Assembly: GCA_014898425.1 (NCBI GenBank) | Contig: RCSZ01000018.1 | Coordinates: 372,001-436,000, forward strand | Origin: Botryotinia globosa | Lineage: Eukaryota; Ascomycota; Leotiomycetes; Helotiales; Sclerotiniaceae | Direction of reading: 5' to 3' | Length of the DNA stretch: 64,000 nucleotides | Part shown: in pieces, positions 47,573-58,836 of the stretch | Layout of the letters: each line of letters begins with the position of its first letter | Numbering within the stretch: position 1 is the first letter of the stretch | Program-made: the position numbers and the translations under genes | The notes under the pieces: model-generated | What the model saw: only the letters and a program-made list of their open reading frames with translations | What the model was told of the DNA's origin: nothing | The model's database searches: none

Positions 47573-48109
47573 ATGGAACTCCAACTTCGCCGAGCTACCG
47601 TCAATGACATTCCGCAACTTCATCCGTTAATTGATGCGTCGGTCCGAGGTCTCCAAGTCGAACACTATACGCCAGCCCAAATAGCCGGTGCTCTCAAGTC
47701 AGTATACGGAGTTGATACCCAACTCATCCAGGATGGAAATTACTTTGTAGTGACATCTGCAAATACGATTGTGGGAAGTGGTGGAATATCTTATAGGTCC
47801 ACGTTGTATGGAGGGGATCAATTTGCAACTCGAGATTCAAAACTGTTGAATCCTGATGTAGATGGTGCCAGAATTCGTGCTTTCTTTGTTCATCCTGATT
47901 GGACACGAAGAGGTATTGCTGGTATGATTATTCGAGCTTGTGAGAACGCGGCGATAGAAGCGGGCTTTAAGAAGGCTGAAATCGGCTCAACCTTGAGTGG
48001 AGTTGCATTCTATGAGAAGATGGGGTACAAGGCATTGGGAAGATCCGACGCGCCTCTAGATGATGGATTGGTGTTGGAGATTGTAAAGATGGGTAAAAGC
48101 TTGGTATGA
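47573..48109 (+). CDS. GNAT-family N-acetyltransferase
   Basis: A single exon of 178 residues. The N-terminus is the usual GNAT opening (MELQLRRATVNDIPQLHPLI). The central strand-loop GSGGISYRSTLYGG and the acetyl-CoA-binding motif A follow: IRAFFVHPDWTRRGIAGMII, matching the R/Q-x-x-G-x-G/A pattern. The end has GVAFYEKMGYKALG, a typical motif B tail. It transfers an acetyl group from acetyl-CoA to an amine acceptor; the substrate is not predictable, and small-molecule or protein acceptors are both possible. The start was chosen because the preceding frame has no better ATG and the GNAT fold begins at once. Confidence 0.9.
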   Translation: MELQLRRATVNDIPQLHPLIDASVRGLQVEHYTPAQIAGALKSVYGVDTQLIQDGNYFVVTSANTIVGSGGISYRSTLYGGDQFATRDSKLLNPDVDGARIRAFFVHPDWTRRGIAGMIIRACENAAIEAGFKKAEIGSTLSGVAFYEKMGYKALGRSDAPLDDGLVLEIVKMGKSLV

Positions 48110-49694
48110 TGAGACACTCGGTACGAGCGTGAATGGTTGATATGTTCCTGGACCTTAATCTTTTGCGGGATGATATTGTCATGCAGAGTAAGATTGAAGG
48201 AGAAGCGATTCTGGTATAATCACATGAATGGGCGTTTGAGAGCCGGTAGATTGTATCATATCGGAGAGGGGTCGAACCGTTTTGATGAGGATTCAAGAAT
48301 CTCAATTCTATTTTTTGCTGTTGAAATAGGCGAGGAATTGGGTTGATCAGGATGTAAAACTTTGTCAAGCTCATTCATCATCCATGGCTGAATATCTGCT
48401 CAATTGTGAGACCCAGAAAGATCGTATCTAGGTCGGCTTATCATTTTCTTTTCGGGACAGGTATTGAAATGCAAATGGACCGAACCGGAAGTTTTGTATC
48501 CAGAAAGGGTATTTGTCTTATTTGTCTTTATTTTCCGTACCGACAACACCGGGTAGGACGTATCTTCGTTGATTCCATGTACAGATCGACTTTAGGCGAT
48601 TTTAGTGCGTGCCCGGTGTGCTAGGCCAATATATAAAGTGGCTACTGAATGGCATAAGGAGATTTTGACATGCTGATCTTTCAACACATACTCTGTATCG
48701 TTGCCACCCATTTCCAAATGACCCGTGGACATAGTAGGTTAAGTGACCCAATCTAGGCTCATGCAAAAAATGTGACTCGATACACGTGAAACAAATTCTG
48801 ACTAATGTTGCTCATCTGAAGTAAGATCATGGGAAGAAAGTTCTTTGGGGTAATACAGAACGTTGTTCAGATTCATCGTCGATGAAATCGAGTTCAACGT
48901 TCCGGATGCCGAATTGGACGAAAGAAGGGGTCAAACGAGCTTATCAAGCTTATGGATGGATTACACAAGACCGCTTGGAACGTTTCAAAAGCCAATCGAG
49001 CATCGAGATTGGATTGGAACGTTGTCAATCGTCTGGTGATTTCTGACATTGGATACTAAAAGTATAATTCAATGCTTTATGACGATTAGCAGCACCCTTT
49101 TCGATCTCGGATTGGAAGGAGATATTTGGAATCCATATCTCTGAACATCTTTTAATTCTATATCGGAGATGAGGTCGGACACCTGGATACCGGGCCTGAG
49201 TAACACTCGATGAGATTAGATATCTATATCTTCAGACACCTACTCGTAACGATTGGTATCTCAAACATCTGAGCCCTTCTTGGTGAGGGGCATTGAGTGA
49301 TACCTAGGTAATCTGCTAGTAATACCTCCAGCTACCCAAGTAGGTAGTACCTATCCATGGATCCGTTGGAAACTGGAGAGGTCCAGGTGGCTCATGGGTT
49401 GTGGCTGGTGGTTTGTGGCTGCAGGTGGTGGTTTCCATTGTGGGTTGTGCAGGTGAGGTGGCTCGTGGTTTGTGGGTTGTGGCTCGTGGTTCGTTAATTG
49501 GAATAACTTTGGAAGCTTGGAATGCATTATGCAGGTGAGCACTGAGTAGACAGTCAGCTAGTGTGGAAATGGCTACTCCGACGCTAATAAAGGTCCCTGA
49601 ATCGAAAATGACCCCTACTTATCGAGGAAATGGAGGGCTATAGAATGCAGACTTGCAAATTGCAATAGGGCTCTTCTAAGTTGGATGACATTTT

Positions 49695-50019
49695 AATATA
49701 TAGATAAATGTAGATGAATATAGATAAATGTAGATGAATATAGATGAATATAGATGAATATAGATAAATGTAGATGAATATAAATAAATGTAAATAAATG
49801 TAAATAAATATAGATAAATGTAGATGAATATAGATAAATGTAGATGAATATAGATAAATGTAGATGAATATAAATAAATGTAAATAAATATAAATAAATA
49901 TAAATAAATATAAATAAATATAAATAAATATAAATAAATATAAATAAATATAAATAAATATAAATAAATATAAATAAATATAAATAAATATAAATAAATA
50001 TATATATATATATATATAT
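49695..50019. repeat. AT-rich satellite, nested ATAAATAT / GTAGATGAATATAGATAA units
   Basis: About 320 bp built from short related units. One half mixes GTAGATGAATATAGATAA, the other is a plain ATAAATAT octamer run, ending in a TA dinucleotide tract. Two long antisense frames (49638-50056) simply translate this repeat. Confidence 0.9.
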
Positions 50020-50156
50020 GTAAAAAGAACTTGAATATTATACAAGTTCTACCCACCTAATAATTGAATCTTGGAAACTCATCATCGCAAATTCTCGATT
50101 GGTGGAGTCCCGATTGCTGTGGATTAGTAAGATTGCCAACCAACCAATCATATTGA

Positions 50157-50240
50157 GATCATGTCACCCAAAGTTCAGATCACCCATTGATTTTCAGATC
50201 TCGACGACCCTTCAGAAATTTGGAAGTTGCTCCATGGATC
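50157..50240. promoter_or_regulatory. GATC cluster, candidate light/clock-response element of frq
   Basis: Four GATC motifs at 50157, 50178, 50197 and 50237, the first three spaced about 20 bp apart, roughly 630-720 bp upstream of the frq start codon. In Neurospora the White Collar complex binds paired GATC-type light-response elements. The position fits, but GATC is short and the call is tentative. Confidence 0.25.
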
Positions 50241-50872
50241 GTGGCTTGTTGAAAGCATCAGCGAGGCAAGGACCTAAACATGAGGTCAATTTTTTCAACA
50301 TTCAATAATACCAACGAACTGGGTAGGTATCATATGCTCAATATGGTGAACATTATCTTTCCTTTATCATTTATTTCTTTTCATCAAAAAGAAGTGTTAT
50401 TCCCTCCATAAAACTTTACCTACTCTGGAAAGATGTGAAGAAGTCCTTTTTTTTCAACATCTACTCCAATTGCGCACACATATGCAATATCCATCCAGTC
50501 TCTTTCCATTCAGCAAATTATATACAACCTTGGTCTTCGCTTCTACTAAGAATCCAGAAAGTATCCAAGTATTAATCTCCCAGATCGTGAAGGCTTTCAA
50601 TCGCATCCCCTCCTCCGGATATACGAGTTACGATACGATACATACCACATAGGTCTTCAATCGGAAAAACATAAATACTTCACGCAGGCTCAAATCTTCT
50701 CCATACACCCAACAACAAGCTCGCCAGTGGAGTATCATAAGGGTATCTCGCTTTTATACTTGCACATAATCTCATTCAAATCGTAGGTCGACTGTGATAT
50801 TGCCCACGGCCTGTTGCAATGGGTTCTTTACAATTATAGTACCACGAGTCATCTTGAATTGTATCGTCGGCT

Positions 50873-53824
50873 ATGAATTTGAAATCGGATTCAGAGATGG
50901 TTGCGACGGCTTCTCATCCTCGAAGACCTCCAGCACATCTCTCCGTCTCCTTGAGGCACGACACGCCTGGTCCTATTGAGAAGGAAAAGTCAGACTTGGG
51001 TGTGGGAAAGGAAGTTGACACCGCGACTAAGCCAAGAAGCAATTCTACCTCGCCTTTCAGAAAACAAATATCGGACGGTTCAGAAGATACCGTTGCCACG
51101 AATGTAAATGAATGGTTTGATCGCTCAAATGCACGTCCTGTGATTGCTGTCAACCAGGATTCTGGAGATACCAGTAAGTTTCTGGTGAGGGAGCTTCACC
51201 AGCTCCTGTAAACTGACATAGTTGCAGGTGACCCGCCATACTTTCTTCAACACAGCTCTAATGAAGACACTGATTCCAGCAAAGAATTACCACTTCGAGG
51301 CAACCGATACCATCTACATTCATTGAACCCCATATCAAGATCGCGAGATGGCAGTGCATCAGAAGAATATCGCAGTATCATTGACGATCTGACCATCGAA
51401 AATCAGAAGTTGAAGGAGAAATTGAAAAAATATGGGCGTTCATCGAATACCCACTTGGAGAACGAGAAGCTCTTCGAAGTTAAAATCCATGCCTTGTCGG
51501 CACGTAAACGAAGGGAGCTAGAAGAACTTCTTCACAAATTTTCTGCTAGTTTTGACGGTTCGTCAAAAGATCTAAGCATTGATGGTCCAACAGGTCGACA
51601 GTCAAGAGCTTATTCGCTTTCCGAGAAACCTACAAAGCATAAATCTATTTCATCAGGATCCAACTCCCGACCGACTGACTCCGCATATGCCTCGATGTCG
51701 AGATCCGGGCCCTCGCATAGCTCCTCGGCTGGGGAAGGGTATAGGCCAGCGCGATCGCAGGTCACAGCCGATCGGAAATTGCAGGATTTCTTGCAAGACA
51801 TTCCTCAGGGATTACAACCGAGATCAACCCTAGAAATGTCCGAAAATCAGCGAAAGAGGATGGTTGTTCGGCGTCTAGAACAATTATTTACAGGAAAGAC
51901 AGGATCGCTCATCGGCGCGCACAGTCAATCTTTGCAACAGCAAGAGGTGTCCAAGTCGGCCGCGAGAGCAGATCAAGCTTCGCAAATTCATTTCTACCCT
52001 AGAGAGGGTGTACGCGAAGCTCACATCGGGCCACATAACATGGAACTAGACAAGCAGGGATTAGTAAACAATTCAAAGAATAGCCAATCGCCAACAGAAC
52101 AGTCAAATTCTTCCTCAAAGTCTCGTGGATCCCTTTCACCACAGCAAAGGCCGACTAGACCCTTGGATTTGGATCCAGACCGTGACCAAGTCGGTTCCGA
52201 TAACGTCGAGTATATTCGCCATCTCGGAATCTCAGCACCCCAACTATTAACAGAGGAATCACAAGATGCTGCCGTTGATGCTGAGGGATGGGTCTACCTG
52301 AATCTTCTCATCAATATGGCGCAATTGCATATTATCAATGTCACACCTGGCTTTATCAGATCTGCAGTCACCGAATTGAGTAGGAAACTTCAAATATCTC
52401 CAGACGGAAAGAAGCTGCGATGGAGAGGTGGTACGCAAGGAACAAGTTTAAACAGTGACAGCGGTAATAGCAGTGTTCATCAACGATCCCCACCCGATAG
52501 TGATGGCAGTGACGAAGCTTCGCGCAAAAGACGCAAGCTTCATGCCAACAAATTCACTCCTACGGGACAAGCACCCCTGAAAATGATAAACCAGAGCTCA
52601 AAGAATCCTAAAGCGACAGACGTATGCTTCTATGAGCCGATGTTTGTTTGTTATCCATCCGAGGCATCTGGTGATGAGAGCGATATCTCACCAAATCATT
52701 ATAGTCTTCACGGCTTTGCATCCCCTACCAAGAGACTTGGCAACAGTCCACGCGATGATGGGCCATTGATATTCTATAATGGAACGAAATTCTTTAGTGA
52801 TCTCTCTGGTGATCGTGGCGAGCTCGAAACCCCGCTACATATTACTGGCGTTGACCAAGATGGCTACAGCAATCACACTGAAGATGCTGTCGGCTGCTCA
52901 CATCCCACAAGACACCTCCTTAAGGACAGGACTCCTTCCGGTTCTTTTCTGCCATTTAGGCCTTTCAAGGACTATTCCAAAGGAGGAGATCTGTTCCAGC
53001 CCCCAGAAACCAGACCACAAACTCCTAGTGTACTCTCCGATGACACGGACTTTGAATTTACCACAGACATGCCATGTGGCGATGCTCAATCTCCTCCGCC
53101 CCTTGTAGAATTCGTTGCCAGTGGGCTCGCCGGCATTCAACCAGCCGACCACTTACTTTACAAGGTTCATACACGATTGACGACGAATAGCGACCATGTT
53201 CCTTTCAAAGTTTCTAAATTCTCTGCTCCCCGTTCAACTTCGAAGATTCTACACACGATTTCACAGTCTTCACTAGATTCATTTCACAATCCAGAGCCTC
53301 AGAACATGGTGGGTAGCATGACCAGTAAATTGATTCACTTGACCGATCCTGCCAACGGACCGCCACCGCACCGCGCATATGAGAGTTTACCCATTAACAC
53401 CGAAAACATTTCGGAGGAATTGATAATGCTGCACCCATCACCCCTACCCGAACCATCCTCTTATTTCGACATGCTTTCCGGCACTGAAACCGCAGGAGAC
53501 TATTCCGATACCTCCTCTTCTTTAATGGGAATTTCTCATCTTAGAGATGAACCTCTAGAAAAAGGCGAAGATCTGATGTCGGAAAACGATATACAAGTCT
53601 CATCTGATGAGGGTGCCATGGATGTTGAAGACGCGGAAGAAGAAGAAGATGATGAGAGCATTGATATGTTGGCGTTTGGAAGAGTTATTGATCCGGAGGG
53701 TGTGGCGGCCCAGGAGGAAAGGTATGAGATGGAAGCTAGTGATAAGAGTGTTCAGTTGGGGAGTGCGGCCAGTAAATCCATCCCTCCGTTTCCGTTTGAG
53801 GAGAGTGGGGAGGTGGAACTTTGA
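50873..53824 (+). CDS. frq: Circadian clock protein FREQUENCY
   Basis: Model: 50873..51173 and 51228..53824, intron 54 bp; 965 residues. A second in-frame ATG eight codons later could be used. The splice restores DTSDPPYFLQHSSNEDTDSS, the expected FRQ N-terminal region. A coiled coil for dimerisation lies at about residues 145-170 (EEYRSIIDDLTIENQKLKEK), directly followed by HALSARKRRELEELLHKFSA. The middle carries the conserved block VEYIRHLGISAPQLL and GWVYLNLLINMAQLHIINVT, the region of FRQ for casein kinase and FRH contacts in Neurospora. A basic cluster SRKRRKLHANK near residue 530 could be a nuclear signal. The C-terminus is acidic (DVEDAEEEEDDESIDM). FRQ is the negative element of the fungal clock and represses the White Collar complex. 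Many Ser-Pro and acidic-Ser sites fit progressive phosphorylation. Confidence 0.95.
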
Positions 53825-54849
53825 GTGTTGTAAGCATTTATGAGATTTGGAGTCGAATCTTATCTCGATTGACGAATATAGCGGACTCGAGCATTCTATG
53901 GCGTGATTTGGAAGGGTTACATTGGGCTCAGGTCATTCTTGTTTGGGATTTGGTTTATTGCGAGCAGTCTATTATTGCTGGCTGTACAAGTGCGGGTGTG
54001 GATCTCTGGTTTGTTTTGGCGCAAGGTGGAGATACCATATTGATTTTGAGCGAGCATTACCAGGTATAGATGAATGATTTTGGGGATTATATCACGGGAT
54101 CTGATTTAAATCATGTACTCAGTATGATGGAATGGAAAATGAGGGACTAGGTTACTTAACGTTATTAATTGGGGTTTAGTGAATTGAGCCTCCTTGATCA
54201 ATTTGACGATTCAGATATTGTTCAGCGATTTGCACATAGCCTTTGAATCTCAATGCTCTGTTAATATAGGGAATGTTTGTGTTCCAGATGCTGTGGTGAA
54301 ATTAAGTCGCTAATCAATTGTTTTGAGATTTGGGATTTGGAAAGGTCGAAAGAAATACTACTGGTTTGGGAGATTCTTTCATCCGCAAGCGAACTTGACG
54401 TGAATTGGTAGGGGGGGGTGTACAGGTATAATTTGTAGGGAGATATTGAAGGAGGGGAATACTTGGTATATCAATAATTTCCTTGTATTTATTCACAGGT
54501 GATTCTAAGAAATATCCACTACGGTATACCAGGGCGGAGGCGATACTTGTATCCCTTCACTTGAAAGTGCTCGTAGCACTTTCGCCGTTATGCCGAGAGA
54601 TGAAATAAAAAACATCTGAGTGCCTTTATGAGCATCTTATCTTCTATGAGAAGTACTAGTAATGTACATTGTAATAGCTATCTACAGGAAGTGTACCGTA
54701 ATAGTACGCAAAATCAAGCATTACGATATCTAACCACGCGAGCAAGATCGGCTCGGAAATCCCTCGATGAAAAACAAAACCAACCCATACGACCAACCAA
54801 AAGAGCTCCAAAGCCCCTCGAAGTATCGACCCAATTCATACATTATTCC
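53825..54849. other. Convergent 3' region frq / surface glycoprotein
   Basis: About 1 kb. In Neurospora the frq locus makes an antisense transcript from the 3' side, and this region is where one would start here, but no sequence hallmark shows it. No gene seen. Confidence 0.4.
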
Positions 54850-55845
54850 CTACCCCTGAATCTCAAAAATCACACCCTGAGGCTTCGGGCGCGGGGCATT
54901 CGATGACAATTCCTGTGGAGGTTGCCATACAAATGGTTTCGGCTCCGCCGACTCATCTCCCGGTTTCGTCGTCATGGTACGAGTACTTGGAAATTTCGGA
55001 GGTTGTCGAAGAAAATATCCTAGCGCGAATGCTGCGATGATGGCCACGATACCCAGTGTCACGCCCACTCCTATACCCACTTTCGCACCCGTACTCAATT
55101 CACTTGATGTTGTGGCTGGAGAAGTAGCGGGAGAAGATGTGCTCGAAGCAGTTGTCGAAATACTCGCAGTACTTGTTGTCTCGGTTGCCAAAGAAGAAGA
55201 AGGAGAAGAAGGAGAAGAAGCAGATGAACTGATAGCCTTGTTTGTAATATTAATCGACTGACTTGCGAATAAGTCAGGGGTTCCAGTATGCGTAATTATG
55301 AAATAAAATGTCGATCCATTGTTAAGGTCGAATCCCGGATTACCGTTCGTACCACTGATATCAATAATCCATGTGTATGAAGTTACTAGATTGGGTATTT
55401 GGACTACATGGAAACGCTGTTATTAAGATGAAACGAGGTACTTCATCCAAGTTCAGTACAGATGAGGAAACTTTCGATTATCCCATCACCGTAGATATCT
55501 CAATGAAGCCTAGTCGTTGGAGCGAGTCAAATGTCTTGAGTAAGTTCAATATATCAAATGGATTTCAAGATATTGGAGCCCATCAGATGTAAAATAAAAT
55601 AAGGTGCAGTTACCAGAATTAGGAAGGTATTGATAAGGTGGCTTTCCATTTTGCCAGATGACGATGGTGACCATATCCCAGACTGTATCCCATCGTAAGT
55701 CGACTGTGCTGCCTACTTCGTACGATCCTTCGACGACGTGAGAAGCGTTGAGAGTTGTGAGGTTTGAGGGGAATATGAAATTGTTAGAGGTGCCCGCTGC
55801 ACCCGCACTGCCTATTAGCAAGACGAAGAAAAGAAACCAGATCAT
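54850..55845 (-). CDS. Single-pass surface glycoprotein with Ser/Thr-rich stalk
   Basis: Model: 55614..55845 and 54850..55403, intron 209 bp (phase 1, PNS|VQIPNL); 261 residues. The N-terminus has a signal peptide (MIWFLFFVLLIGSAGAAGTS). A beta-rich extracellular part follows, with NLTTLNAS, GSTVDLRWDTVWDMVTIVIW and SYTWIIDISGTNGNPGFDLN. After it comes a Ser/Thr/Ala/Pro stalk of some 50 residues, a transmembrane helix (VGIGVGVTLGIVAIIAAFAL) and a short cytoplasmic tail ending PKPQGVIFEIQG. This layout is typical of fungal cell-surface proteins of the WSC/Mid2-like style, without a recognisable sugar-binding domain. The intron is long, so a small extra exon inside it cannot be excluded. Confidence 0.75.
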
Positions 55846-56842
55846 GTGTAGATTTTTGAGTAAACTTCATCTCGCGAGCTATGCTTTATGCTTGAAGGAA
55901 TAGCTACACACATAAAGAAAGGAAGGATGAATGTAAAACGCTCTAGAGCTGACATTACAAGGTGCCAATGTAAGAAAGATGCAGGGGGAGGTAGAACATC
56001 GCGTCGTACAGCATACAGGACCATGAATATACGCAATGTAACTTGAGAGAGTATATATAGTATAGATCAATCCCGTTTTCGGACGCGATTATAGCCATTC
56101 GAGCGGTATTCTGCACCGCCAGAATCCAATCCAAGATCAGCGACTAATTGGTTAGGCACAATTTGACAGGACCATGACGGAGTTCTAAACACACGACACA
56201 CTTGAGCGAATGATAACAACTGGCCCCCAAAACTTGGTCCTGATGATTTTAAAGTAAGCAAGAAGTATCACTGTAATCTTATGGCTTTCGGGCAGCTGTA
56301 ATTGAGTTTTGAATTGGGGTATGAGCAGCTTAAACATATCGCTCTCGTCACTCGTGGTTCAGATCGGCATAATATTTGGCCGAGGCACTATAAAAATAGA
56401 CTGCTAGGTCCTAAAAATAAAAGGCTCTCAATAATAGTTTATAGAGAAAAGGGACCTTTGATAATTACAAAATCTAAATCACAGAGGATAGTATCACCAA
56501 AGCTAGTCTTAGTGCGTCTAGCTGTATCGTGTATCTCATTGTGGGTTTTCCCTTAGGTATTGGGTATGCTGGAATTGTTGCTTTGAGATTGAGGGATTAC
56601 CGCCATTGTCAGATTCACTGGCTATGAGGTAGGTGTCTCACGGTTTGGCAAATGATGGATGGGTAGAAGCAGAAACAGTAGTTTGATCATTCATTTCGAG
56701 GTATCTGTTCGTGGGCAAGCTATTTGACATGTGGATATGAAGCAAGCGAAGAAATGGGTAAATACGCCATTGATCAAAGTAAGAAACGTCTAGGACTTGA
56801 GTGACTGGGGATCATGATTTGATTTGACTTGATTCGAGGTGT
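55846..56842. other. Intergenic, no feature recognised
   Basis: About 1 kb between two minus-strand genes, AT-rich around 56380-56480. Short open frames without support. Confidence 0.5.
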
Positions 56843-57957
56843 TTAGCCGAGGACTTTTTCGGCGGCGCTGACTATGCGAGGAGGCTGTGTTAGCTTTTCC
56901 CTCCTGCTCTGCTTTTCTCTGCTCTTCTCTCGAGCTGCGATGATTGAAAAGGGATGAGAGTGATGTGTGGATACCCCAGGACTGGATGGATAATATCGAA
57001 AGCGGAGAAGGGAAAAGCAATATATTGTAGAAAGAAATGAAAAATGTAAAAACATACCATCTAAACCAGTGTTATCAGGCTCAACATGAAGAGCCTTAAC
57101 CTTCCCATCTTCAATTTGGAGCGCGTAACGTTTACTACGGGGTCCACCGAAGATGGCGGTGCCGTCGAAGGTTAGATCAAGGGCGGAAGTGAAGGAGGCG
57201 GTTGGGTCGCCGAGGAAACGGATCTGTTGGAGGCGAGAGTCAATGGCCTGGGGACTGGGAATGATTGAGGGGAAGGGTGAGTGGATGACTTGGGGAGAGG
57301 AGGTTTGAAACACATACACCCGATTCACCGGTAGGATCAAGAGTTGAGCCCCATGCTTTGGTACTGGAATCTCGTATTAGTACGGTCTAATGATTTCATC
57401 CATTTATGTGATATCCTCGTGACATATAGATCAAAGTTCTCAAATGCGAGAGATATGACAGAGTACGGGTAACAGAATTCCATGTAGTAGCTCACTTACA
57501 CAAAAGGATCGTTAACAGCAACTACAAATACATCACCGGCCTCCTTGAGCTTGGGATGATTGATGTAGCCCGGAATGTGAGAATTGGAGCATGAGGGACC
57601 TGGTTGTATGTGAGTTCGTTGTTCATCTTTCTTTATATCTTCTATTCTTGTGATTTACATATCAAAAGTCTCCAAATCTATTTTGAGTAGAAATGCCGAT
57701 ACGGAATTCCCCCTAGAGAACGACAGTGAAAGCAAGAAAAGGGGAAAAAACATACTGAACGCAGCTGGAACACCAATAATCAAAGCTTTACCAGTAGTAA
57801 GCTCACTCAAGTTAACCTTGTTGGCGGGTGAATTCTCAACCAAGGTGTCAAGATTGGGGATCTTATCGCCGACTTTGATGAATGCTGGGCGAGTGGTGGA
57901 GAAAGTGCGGAAGGTTTGTGGGGTCGCAAGACGGCGAATCGCGAATCTGGTAGCCAT
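56843..57957 (-). CDS. Mitochondrial peroxiredoxin (Prx5/AHP1 type)
   Basis: Model with five exons: 57756..57957, 57500..57599, 57318..57363, 57058..57247, 56843..56871; 188 residues. Introns are 156, 136, 70 and 186 bp, with consistent phases. The N-terminus (MATRFAIRRLATPQTFRTFS) is Arg/Thr-rich, without acids, and looks like a mitochondrial presequence. The Prx fold follows: VGDKIPNLDTLVE, then the active-site loop VPAAFSPSCSNSHIPGY, with the peroxidatic Cys at about residue 71. Further on are VFVVAVNDPFVTKAWG, RFLGDPTASFTSALDL and the tail SAAEKVLG. It reduces hydrogen peroxide and organic hydroperoxides, using thioredoxin or glutathione-type donors. The last coding exon is only 29 nt. 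The gene is divergent from the GH93 gene. Confidence 0.92.
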
Positions 57958-58836
57958 TGTATAGGTGTTTTGATTGTTGATTGAGAGATGAATTGGTGTC
58001 TAGGAAGAATGGTCTCTTGGGGTCAATGAGATTGAGTTGTTGAGTTGAAATGCTGAAGGTATTCAGATGTTGATAGCATGGATTGGGGAAAAGTTGGAAG
58101 GGAAGTTGCAAGCGATGGTGACGTGCTAAGGATCGTCACTTCTTGCCTCTTTTGAGATGATACTCGACAGTTGATTTACATACGACAGCAGGTAGTCAGT
58201 CATTCACACTGTTGGTAAATTGACTCCAATTGAGTAATAATACCAAGACTCAATTGATATCGACAACAACCCAAGGATTGATATCATCGACGCTAGCTTT
58301 CTCGTATGTCAATTTAGTACCAACCTTCTCCAAGAGAAACCAAAAACTTCAACCCTCGGACAAACAATTTCACCGCCAGGTAAATCTGCATGCAATCTAT
58401 AGCATCCCCAAGTTTCCCCTCAAAAGATACACCTCAACGCCAAGTACATGTTTTTCTTTACTGGCAATGGGGTGATGTACAGAGTAGTCACTTAGCGCTC
58501 TTATCCGATTGGTGCGCATCCACATGCACTGGAGAAGCCTTTCTTGCGAACCAGTCCCGTGTTGATGGCCAGCGCGCTCAACTACAGTTTTTGCGGGGAT
58601 CAACATGGGAGTATCCCCATACCGACCGCATGCTGAAGAGTACGATGCAGAGCTATGTTCCCAGTGGTTACTATTCTCATGCGGGGTATTTTTCCGGAGT
58701 ACCTGGTCGTGATCAAGTGAATCAAACTTGGGGAATGCAGGGGTATGGACGAGAGTATAAAAGTCTTGGATTTTCTCTTGTTGTTTGTATAGTTTCTCCT
58801 TGTGTTCTCATACTAGATCCTCCCCTACTACTCAAG
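57958..58836. promoter_or_regulatory. Divergent region peroxiredoxin / GH93
   Basis: About 880 bp. An open frame runs into the GH93 start in the same phase (from 58390) but lacks signal-peptide or family sequence before 58837, so I treat it as promoter and leader. Confidence 0.5.

Larger units (their letters stand above)
48110..50872. other. Long region upstream of frq (2.8 kb)
   Basis: It contains an AT-rich satellite (49695-50019) and a cluster of GATC motifs (50157-50240). No coding gene supported. As the upstream region of a clock gene it probably holds light- and clock-responsive elements, but that is inference. Confidence 0.5.

Noticed and set aside
47355..47630. 91-codon frame before the GNAT gene
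   Set aside because: It overlaps the GNAT start in another frame and lacks recognisable family sequence; probably leader.
49638..50056. Two long minus-strand frames rich in Ile/Tyr/Phe, resembling membrane proteins
   Set aside because: They are by-products of the AT-rich satellite.
58390..58836. N-terminal extension of the GH93 protein
   Set aside because: In frame but without family sequence; the signal peptide at 58837 marks the real start.
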